A stretch of DNA of 64,000 bases from Ensifer adhaerens. GTDB lineage: Bacteria; Pseudomonadota; Alphaproteobacteria; Rhizobiales; Rhizobiaceae. A program made the translations under genes and the position numbers. This document shows positions 58,682-64,000 of this stretch, in pieces. Location of the stretch: contig NZ_PNFP01000005.1 of NCBI RefSeq assembly GCF_002940685.1, positions 186,001-250,000 on the forward strand, in the 5' to 3' direction. A model generated the notes under the pieces. That model had not been told where the DNA came from. It searched no databases and was given only the letters and a program-made list of their open reading frames with translations. Within the stretch, counting starts at the first letter, position 1. Each line of letters opens with the position of its first letter.

Positions 58682-59179
58682 TCAGGTGGGAAGACGGCCG
58701 CAGCGCGCAGCGGCAAGCCGGTGGCCACGGCAGGAGCGCAGGAACGCGCCAAGGATCGCCGCCGCCAGATCGGCGTGCCGCGCTTTGAAGGTGATGCGGC
58801 CTGCTCCTGGCGGCTGGTAGCGCAGTGCGCAGGTCCACAGCCCGAACTCGTGGCTGAGCGTTCGAAGGCACAGCTTCGCCTCGGTTGCGGACGTCAGGTG
58901 GATGACGGCATCGACCAACGCATCGGCAGCCATCAGGTCACGGAAGCGACGCGACGGCCATTCGCCGGGCGCGATATCCGGCAGTTCGGCGATCACCCGC
59001 ACCGCCTCCCAGACATGGTGCTCACGCAGGCGGCGAACCGCCGTCAGCCGCAGGAGCAAGGCATCCAGCGCATCGTAGGCACGCTCGTCACCATCAAGCG
59101 GCTCGTGCGCTGCCGAACTGGACGGGCCGCCGAGGGTATGAACGGAAAGGCTGAAATCGTGCAAAGACATGACACTCAT
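58682..59179 (-). CDS. Hypothetical protein in unit with the dapA-like gene
   Basis: 165-residue soluble helical protein with no recognised domain; central region ALDALLLRLTAVRRLREHHV, then WEAVRVIAELPDIAPGEWPS. The C-terminal 60 residues are Arg/Ala-rich. It ends 12 bases before the dapA-like ATG, so the two are very likely co-transcribed. The start may be ATG 59179 or 59170. Coding is supported mainly by length and placement. Confidence 0.55.
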   Translation of the reverse strand: MSVMSLHDFSLSVHTLGGPSSSAAHEPLDGDERAYDALDALLLRLTAVRRLREHHVWEAVRVIAELPDIAPGEWPSRRFRDLMAADALVDAVIHLTSATEAKLCLRTLSHEFGLWTCALRYQPPGAGRITFKARHADLAAAILGAFLRSCRGHRLAAARCGRLPT

Positions 59180-59473
59180 CCGTATTCGATGGGTGAGAAG
59201 CTACCGCCGCCCGGCGTCCGGATTCGATTCCGACTTCAGTTGCCCGGCATAAGATTTCCGTAAAGCTCCCGGATTGCCGCTGTGCAAGGTGCCGCCGCGC
59301 CGTTAGATTGGCGCCGAAAGAGACGAAAACCGCACAAAATGCAGGCGCGCGGCGTCGAAATAATCTGACGCGAAAGATGACGTGCACGCAATTTTGCGCT
59401 AGTTAGCCCCTTCGGTGGCGATCCGGGATCGCCATTTCCCGAGCAATACCCCTTGTCCGTGAAGGAACATGCC

Positions 59474-61312
59474 ATGCCTGCCTATCGCTCACGTACCACC
59501 ACCCACGGCCGCAACATGGCCGGTGCCCGCGGCCTCTGGCGCGCGACGGGCATGAAGGACAGCGATTTTGGCAAGCCGATTATTGCGGTGGTAAACTCGT
59601 TCACCCAGTTCGTGCCCGGCCACGTGCACTTGAAGGATCTCGGCCAGCTCGTGGCCCGCGAGATCGAGGCTGCCGGCGGTGTCGCCAAGGAATTCAACAC
59701 GATCGCCGTCGACGACGGTATCGCCATGGGTCACGACGGCATGCTTTATTCGCTGCCGTCGCGCGAAATCATCGCCGATAGCGTCGAGTACATGGTCAAT
59801 GCCCATTGCGCCGACGCCATGGTCTGCATCTCCAACTGCGACAAGATCACCCCCGGCATGCTGATGGCGGCACTTCGCCTCAACATCCCCGCCGTCTTCG
59901 TTTCCGGCGGCCCGATGGAAGCCGGCAAGGTCGTTCTGCACGGCAAGACGCACGCGCTTGATCTCGTTGACGCCATGGTCGCTGCCGCCGACGACAACGT
60001 GTCGGACGAAGACGTCAAGGTCATCGAGCGCTCCGCCTGCCCGACCTGCGGTTCCTGCTCCGGCATGTTCACCGCCAACTCGATGAACTGTCTGACCGAA
60101 GCGCTCGGCCTGTCGCTGCCCGGCAACGGCTCGACGCTCGCCACCCACGCCGACCGCAAGCGCCTGTTCGTCGAAGCCGGCCACCTGGTCGTCGACATTG
60201 CCCGCCGCTACTACGAGCAGGAAGACGAAAGCGTGCTGCCGCGTAGCGTCGCCTCGAAGCAGGCGTTCGAGAACGCCATGGCGCTCGATATCGCCATGGG
60301 CGGCTCGACCAATACCGTGCTGCACATTCTCGCCGCCGCCCACGAGGGCGAAGTCGATTTCACCATGGCCGACATCGACCGACTGTCGCGCAAGGTGCCC
60401 TGCCTGTCGAAGGTGGCGCCGGCCAAGAGCGACGTGCACATGGAAGACGTGCACCGCGCCGGCGGCATCATGTCGATCCTCGGCGAACTCGAAAAGGGCG
60501 GCCTCATCAACCGCGATTGCCCGACGGTTCACAGCGCCACGATCGGCGAGGCCATCGACCGCTGGGACATCACCCGCACGTCGAGCGAGACGGTTCGCAC
60601 CTTCTTCCGCGCAGCACCGGGCGGCATCCCGACCCAGGTCGCCTTCAGCCAGGAAGCCCGCTGGGACGAACTCGACACCGACCGTGAAAAGGGCGTCATC
60701 CGCTCGGTCGAGCATCCCTTCTCCAAGGATGGCGGCCTTGCGGTTCTCAAGGGCAACATCGCCATCGACGGCTGCATCGTGAAGACCGCCGGCGTCGATG
60801 AGAGCATCCTGAAGTTCTCGGGCCCGGCCCGCGTCTTTGAAAGCCAGGATGCGTCGGTCAAGGCGATCCTCGGCAACGAGATCAAGGCCGGCGACGTCGT
60901 GGTCATCCGCTACGAAGGCCCGAAGGGCGGCCCGGGCATGCAGGAAATGCTCTATCCGACGAGCTACCTGAAATCGAAGGGTCTCGGCAAGGCCTGCGCG
61001 CTGATCACCGACGGCCGCTTCTCCGGCGGCACCTCGGGTCTTTCGATCGGCCACGTTTCACCGGAAGCGGCAAACGGCGGCACGATCGGCCTCGTGCGCG
61101 AAGGCGACATGATCGACATCGACATTCCGAACCGCACCATCAGCCTGCGCGTCGACGAGGCGGAGCTTAGCCGCCGCCGCGCCGAGCAGGACGCCAAGGG
61201 CTGGAAGCCGACCGAACAGCGCAAGCGCAAGGTGACGACGGCGCTGAAGGCCTATGCCGCCTTCGCCACCTCCGCCGACCGCGGCGCGGTGCGTGACCTC
61301 GGCGAGCACTGA
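59474..61312 (+). CDS. ilvD: Dihydroxy-acid dehydratase
   Basis: 612-residue Fe-S dehydratase of valine, isoleucine and pantothenate synthesis, turning 2,3-dihydroxy-3-methyl acids into 2-keto acids. Cluster cysteines lie in [12 protein letters not shown] and [35 protein letters not shown] end ([12 protein letters not shown]) is present. The three cysteines are those of the O2-sensitive 4Fe-4S or the 2Fe-2S class. ATG 59474 follows GAAGGAA. Monocistronic, with a terminator at 61355-61387. Confidence 0.96.
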   Translation: MPAYRSRTTTHGRNMAGARGLWRATGMKDSDFGKPIIAVVNSFTQFVPGHVHLKDLGQLVAREIEAAGGVAKEFNTIAVDDGIAMGHDGMLYSLPSREIIADSVEYMVNAHCADAMVCISNCDKITPGMLMAALRLNIPAVFVSGGPMEAGKVVLHGKTHALDLVDAMVAAADDNVSDEDVKVIERSACPTCGSCSGMFTANSMNCLTEALGLSLPGNGSTLATHADRKRLFVEAGHLVVDIARRYYEQEDESVLPRSVASKQAFENAMALDIAMGGSTNTVLHILAAAHEGEVDFTMADIDRLSRKVPCLSKVAPAKSDVHMEDVHRAGGIMSILGELEKGGLINRDCPTVHSATIGEAIDRWDITRTSSETVRTFFRAAPGGIPTQVAFSQEARWDELDTDREKGVIRSVEHPFSKDGGLAVLKGNIAIDGCIVKTAGVDESILKFSGPARVFESQDASVKAILGNEIKAGDVVVIRYEGPKGGPGMQEMLYPTSYLKSKGLGKACALITDGRFSGGTSGLSIGHVSPEAANGGTIGLVREGDMIDIDIPNRTISLRVDEAELSRRRAEQDAKGWKPTEQRKRKVTTALKAYAAFATSADRGAVRDLGEH

Positions 61313-61354
61313 CCAGCTACGTTCTGGCAGCGCCCGAGCGGCGCAGAAACAACG

Positions 61355-61387
61355 AAGGGCTCCCGCGCGTCGGGGGCCCTTTTCTTT
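61355..61387 (+). terminator. Terminator of ilvD
   Basis: GGGCTCCCG / CGGGGGCCC stem with one G-T pair, 5-base loop, then TTTTCTTT. Confidence 0.85.
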
Positions 61388-61437
61388 GATCCCGTCCTAA
61401 GGATAGGTCCGGCTTTGCCGGACAGGAACCATCTGTT

Positions 61438-61457
61438 ATTTTAGATTACCCTAAAAT
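61438..61457. promoter_or_regulatory. Dyad ATTTTAG-N6-CTAAAAT
   Basis: Perfect 7-bp AT-rich arms separated by ATTACC, 15 bases before the lipocalin-like ATG. It would overlap a promoter or the ribosome-binding region, so a repressor site or a leader hairpin is possible. Confidence 0.42.
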
Positions 61458-61471
61458 CACACAGGTGGATC

Positions 61472-61900
61472 ATGGCGGACGAGTCTGGATTGCTCGGCAC
61501 CTGGAAGATGCTTTCCTGGACGCGCGAGGTCGTCGCCACTGGCGAGGTCACCGATGCCATGGGCCCTGACCCCATCGGCTATCTCTCGTATTTTCCGGAC
61601 GGCCGTATGACAGCCGTGGTGGTGAAACGCGATCGGCCGCCGCTCAAAGGACTCGTACCCTCTCACGACGAAAAGGCGGCACTGTTTGATTCCATGCTCG
61701 CCTATTCCGGCTCCTATTCGCTCAAGGACGGCCGGATCATCCATCATGTCGAGGCAAGCTGGAACCCGGCCTGGGGCGTCTCCGATCTGATCCGCCCCTT
61801 TGTCCTGCAAGGAGACAAGTTGGTGATCTACGGTGCGCCGGGCGTGGACCCGGCAACCGGCGAGGAGGTCATCTACCACCTCGAGTTTCGCAAGATGTAA
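61472..61900 (+). CDS. Lipocalin-like domain protein
   Basis: 142-residue protein matching the Lipocalin_5 pattern: LLGTWKMLSWTREVVATGEV at the start, then DPIGYLSYFPDGRMTAVVVK, SGSYSLKDGRIIHHVEASWN and LVIYGAP. A single small beta-barrel with no signal peptide; ligand unknown. Its start follows ACAGGTGGATC. Convergent with the first GFA gene. Confidence 0.85.
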   Translation: MADESGLLGTWKMLSWTREVVATGEVTDAMGPDPIGYLSYFPDGRMTAVVVKRDRPPLKGLVPSHDEKAALFDSMLAYSGSYSLKDGRIIHHVEASWNPAWGVSDLIRPFVLQGDKLVIYGAPGVDPATGEEVIYHLEFRKM

Positions 61901-61918
61901 CCAGCTTAGCTATGGGTT

Positions 61919-62323
61919 TTAGAGGTGGCGCGTCTCCGCCGGTGCGTGGAACCAGTTGTTGTTGCGTCCGTCCATGTATTGCACCGGCGCCTCGGCCAGA
62001 ACCGCCGGGTCGAGGTCGTCGAGACAGGCGACGTTGACCGAATAATAGGCGCCCCCGATTTCCTCGATATAGCCGTGACCGAAGGCGGCGACGCCGCAGG
62101 TCCTGCAGAAGCGGTGGTGCACGCTGTTGCTGCCGAACTGGTAGTCGGCGATGTCGGCCTCGTCGCACTGCAGCCGGAAGGAATCGGGCTTCACGATCGC
62201 TCCCCAATAGCGCCGTTTCCAGCAGATCGAGCAGTTGCATTTTCCGGTGCCGGCATCGAGGTCGATATCGGCCTCATAGCGGATGTTTCCGCAATGGCAG
62301 CTTCCTTTGTAGGTCAGTTTCAT
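61919..62323 (-). CDS. GFA-family zinc-binding protein
   Basis: 134-residue glutathione-dependent formaldehyde-activating (GFA, CENP-V-like) fold protein. Zinc ligands: CHCG at 9-12, CNCSIC near 29-34 and FCRTCG near 72-77. Contains YWGAIVKPDSFRL and GHGYIEEIGGAYYSVNV. Family members were linked to S-hydroxymethylglutathione formation, but most have unknown substrates. It is a paralogue of the next gene (about 60 percent identical by eye) and has the predicted MarR operator at 62423-62440 about 100 bases upstream. Confidence 0.88.
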   Translation of the reverse strand: MKLTYKGSCHCGNIRYEADIDLDAGTGKCNCSICWKRRYWGAIVKPDSFRLQCDEADIADYQFGSNSVHHRFCRTCGVAAFGHGYIEEIGGAYYSVNVACLDDLDPAVLAEAPVQYMDGRNNNWFHAPAETRHL

Positions 62324-62422
62324 AGCCGTCGCTCCTGCTTTTCGGGGCCAGCCAGGCCCATATCGCCGTCACCCGGTTGACAATGTGCTGCCAGATGAAG
62401 CCCATGCAGTGCATGTGCCACA

Positions 62423-62440
62423 TTGACAACATATTGTCAA
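62423..62440. promoter_or_regulatory. Palindromic operator 1 (TTGACAACATATTGTCAA)
   Basis: 18-bp dyad with perfect 7-bp arms and 4-base centre, between the two GFA genes and upstream of the 61919-62323 copy. It shares half-sites TGACA / TGTCA and spacing with operator 2 at 62920-62937. A weaker relative is at 62377-62394 (TTGACA-ATGTGC-TGCCAG). Proposed target of the adjacent MarR protein. Confidence 0.65.
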
Positions 62441-62466
62441 ATAAAAGCAAGATCCCGATGTGCCGG

Positions 62467-62874
62467 TCAGAGATGACGAAACGCGGCGGGGGTTTCATCC
62501 CACCGGTCGTTGCGGCCATCAAGATATTGCACCGACACCGCGGCGAGGACGGACGGATCGACATCGTCGAGGGTCGCGACATTGATGCTGCAATAGGCGC
62601 CGCCGAGTTCCTCGACGTATCCATGGCTATAGGAAACGACGCCGCAGGTCGGGCAGAAGCGATGATGGCCGACCTTGGCGCCGAACTGATAGAGCCCAAC
62701 CTGGTCCTCCGTCGACAGGAGGCGAAAATCCTCCGGCCGAACCTGCGCACCCCAGTAGCGGGCCTTGGCACAGAACGAGCAGTTGCATCTTGTCGTCCCG
62801 TCATCAAGATCGAACGTCGCCTCGTATCGCACCTTGCCGCAATGGCAGCCGCCCGTGTAAGTCCTTCTCGCCAT
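62467..62874 (-). CDS. GFA-family zinc-binding protein
   Basis: 135-residue paralogue of the 61919 gene with the same zinc ligands (CHCG at 10-13, CNCSFC near 30-35, FCPTCG near 73-78) and C-terminus (YLDGRNDRWDETPAAF). The two genes are tandem, separated by 143 bases holding an operator, and probably arose by duplication. Divergent from a MarR gene with 96 bases between starts that contain operator 2. Confidence 0.88.
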   Translation of the reverse strand: MARRTYTGGCHCGKVRYEATFDLDDGTTRCNCSFCAKARYWGAQVRPEDFRLLSTEDQVGLYQFGAKVGHHRFCPTCGVVSYSHGYVEELGGAYCSINVATLDDVDPSVLAAVSVQYLDGRNDRWDETPAAFRHL

Positions 62875-62919
62875 GCTCTCTTCTCCCTTGCTGAAATGAC
62901 TTGCTCAAACGAACTCTAA

Positions 62920-62937
62920 ATGACAACATGATGTCAT
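62920..62937. promoter_or_regulatory. Palindromic operator 2 (ATGACAACATGATGTCAT)
   Basis: 18-bp dyad in the 96-base region between the divergent GFA (62874) and MarR (62971) starts; arms ATGACA / TGTCAT with 6-base centre. Same half-site and centre-to-centre layout as operator 1. Expected to repress both flanking genes. Confidence 0.65.
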
Positions 62938-62970
62938 ATAGAACATCCACACAAAGGTGGTGCTGTCAAT

Positions 62971-63444
62971 ATGAAAGACCCTGACCGGACGCCCGCCGGC
63001 GACGCCTTTGCGGAGTTTGCCATATCCGTTCTGCGGCTTGCCGGCCCGCTGACGCAGGCGGGCGACGCGCTCGCCAAGCCTTCCGGACAGACGAGCGCCC
63101 GCTGGCAGGTGCTCGCCGCGGCAAACCACGCCCCGATGTCGGTTGCCGATGCCGCCCGCGCACTCGGCCTTGCGCGCCAGGGCGTGCAGCGCATTGCCGA
63201 TCTGCTGGAGGCGGAAGGCCTGATCGCCTACAGGGACAACCCGACCCACCAGAGAGCAAAGCTCATGGTCCTGACTGCGACCGGCGAAACGGCGCTGCAC
63301 GAAATCAAGGAGCGGCAGGCGAGCTGGGCGGACAGCCTTGGCGGGGCGCTGGGCGAAAGACGGCTGCGGCAGGCCTCCGCCCTGATCGCGGAGGTGATCG
63401 AGGTGCTCAAGGAGCGCCCATCGCCAGAGGCGCCGGAGGACTGA
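62971..63444 (+). CDS. MarR-family transcriptional regulator
   Basis: 157-residue winged-helix dimer: recognition region SVADAARALGLARQGVQRIADLLE at about 57-80, wing RDNPTHQRAKLMVLTATG, and long dimerisation helices at both ends. It is divergent from a GFA gene, and matching palindromes lie upstream of both GFA genes, so it probably controls itself and the two GFA genes. Ligand unknown; reactive aldehydes or phenolics are typical guesses only. ATG 62971. Confidence 0.9.
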   Translation: MKDPDRTPAGDAFAEFAISVLRLAGPLTQAGDALAKPSGQTSARWQVLAAANHAPMSVADAARALGLARQGVQRIADLLEAEGLIAYRDNPTHQRAKLMVLTATGETALHEIKERQASWADSLGGALGERRLRQASALIAEVIEVLKERPSPEAPED

Positions 63445-63455
63445 CCCGGCGCCGG

Positions 63456-63902
63456 TCAAGCGAGGCTGAGGAGATCTGCGCGCAGGCGATCCGGGCCACC
63501 GTCACCGAGCACCGGATCGATCGCCGTATGCAGGTCCCGCCAGATCGGCACGGCACGCGCCAGCAGCGCCTGTCCCTCCGGCGTCAGCCGCAACCGCCGC
63601 GACCGCCGGTCGTCGGCATCCGGAAAACTCTCCACCAGGCTGCGCCGCTCCAGCGGCTTCAGGGCCGCCGTCAATGTCGTCCGGTCCATGGCCAGCAGCG
63701 ATGCCACCGCGCCCATGTTTGGCGGCGCCGGGCGGTTGAGCGACATCATGAGGGAGAACTGTCCGTTGGTGATATCGAGCGGGCGCAGCGCCTCGTCGAA
63801 ACGGCGGGCAAGGGCGCGAGCGGCGCGCTGCACATGCAGACAAAGACAAGTGTCCTTCACATGCAGGGTGGTATCGAACGAAACGAGCGGCATCTTTGAC
63901 AT
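63456..63902 (-). CDS. MarR-family transcriptional regulator
   Basis: 148-residue MarR protein unrelated in detail to its neighbour. HTH in PNMGAVASLLAMDRTTLTAALKPLERRSLV, wing DADDRRSRRLRLTPEG. The N-terminal CLCLHVQRAARALARRFDEA has two cysteines (Cys19, Cys21) that could act as redox sensors. A perfect 16-bp palindrome at 63912-63927 lies just upstream, and a divergent gene starts at 63964. Predicted autorepressor and repressor of that gene. Confidence 0.9.
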   Translation of the reverse strand: MSKMPLVSFDTTLHVKDTCLCLHVQRAARALARRFDEALRPLDITNGQFSLMMSLNRPAPPNMGAVASLLAMDRTTLTAALKPLERRSLVESFPDADDRRSRRLRLTPEGQALLARAVPIWRDLHTAIDPVLGDGGPDRLRADLLSLA

Positions 63903-63911
63903 GCCCGATTA

Positions 63912-63927
63912 ATGTTGATATCAACAT
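63912..63927. promoter_or_regulatory. Perfect palindrome ATGTTGATATCAACAT
   Basis: 16-bp perfect dyad 10 bases upstream of the MarR start and 36 bases before the divergent ATG at 63964; typical TTGATATCAA MarR-type core. Confidence 0.7.
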
Positions 63928-63963
63928 AAATAGTCAAGTGCAACGTTGGAAGGAGGAACGGGC

Positions 63964-64000
63964 ATGAGACAGGACCACGCAGTGGTATCGCCTGGAGAGT
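63964..64000 (+). CDS. Partial CDS, cut by window end
   Basis: ATG 63964 follows GGAAGGAGGAACGGGC, an excellent ribosome binding site; the twelve visible codons read MRQDHAVVSPGE. Being divergent from a MarR gene across a shared operator, it is probably the regulated target (commonly an efflux transporter or oxidoreductase), but nothing in the visible residues identifies it. Confidence 0.6.
   Translation, partial: MRQDHAVVSPGE

Overview
The window is a gene-dense, GC-rich stretch of core chromosome from an alphaproteobacterium of the Rhizobiales, most likely Ensifer/Sinorhizobium. Pointers are homospermidine synthase, Brucella-type Omp10, CpdR, GapR (DUF2312), DUF1036 next to pyruvate kinase, a C-minus ribosomal protein L36, an RpoH-type promoter plus ROSE-like RNA thermometer on hsp20, an mmgR (suhB/alpha-r8) small RNA, and rhizobial palindromic intergenic repeats. 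From memory, gene order from purE to ilvD follows the Sinorhizobium meliloti chromosome closely; this was not checked by alignment. There is no phage, plasmid, insertion sequence or CRISPR signature. All CDS boundaries include the stop codon, and several starts were moved downstream to the start supported by the ribosome binding site and the family.

Layout. 0.1-5.4 kb: TctC-type solute-binding protein, palindromic repeats, an FAD dehydrogenase, and a MotA/TolQ-like plus OmpA/MotB-like envelope pair. 5.6-9.8 kb: SuhB-type phosphatase, a divergent ThiE-like protein with a Sel1-repeat protein, a TauE exporter and an ArsR regulator. 9.9-14.7 kb: two short DUF465 proteins, purEK, rpmJ, a periplasmic TPR protein, a transglutaminase-like protein and an alpha/beta hydrolase. 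14.8-22.2 kb: DUF1036-pyk, N-formylglutamate amidohydrolase-DUF1244, gapR, a DUF882 murein-peptidase-like protein and a sigma-54 response regulator. 22.4-28 kb: pepF, pabB-pabC, a diguanylate cyclase and a DUF3445 heme N-demethylase-like protein. 28-36.7 kb: homospermidine synthase, omp10, 5'-nucleotidase-LysM, hemH, SPFH-NfeD and a beta-barrel protein.

36.8-47.2 kb: galU, a lytic transglycosylase, an SGNH-like protein that lacks the usual catalytic Ser and His, and gltBD (glutamate synthase). 47.7-50.8 kb: threonine aldolase, LysR and a divergent SBF-family transporter. 50.9-56 kb: hsp20 with its heat-shock control region, a structured small-RNA candidate, a lysophospholipase-like gene, hisN, mmgR, a second N-formylglutamate amidohydrolase, cpdR and tRNA-Val(GAC). 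56.4-61.3 kb: hydrolase, two small proteins, a dapA paralogue with an unknown partner, and ilvD. 61.5-64 kb: a small accessory-looking cassette of a lipocalin-like protein, two GFA-family proteins and two MarR regulators, with palindromic operators that predict which genes each MarR controls.

Most genes serve central metabolism (purine, folate, glutamate, branched-chain amino acid, heme, polyamine) and envelope maintenance. The most notable items are regulatory: the MarR/GFA shared operator, the hsp20 thermometer, mmgR, the structured RNA-like element at 51.54-51.64 kb, the perfect 22-bp palindrome before suhB and the dyad upstream of gltB. Among proteins, the ThiE-like and SGNH-like genes appear to have lost canonical active-site residues.
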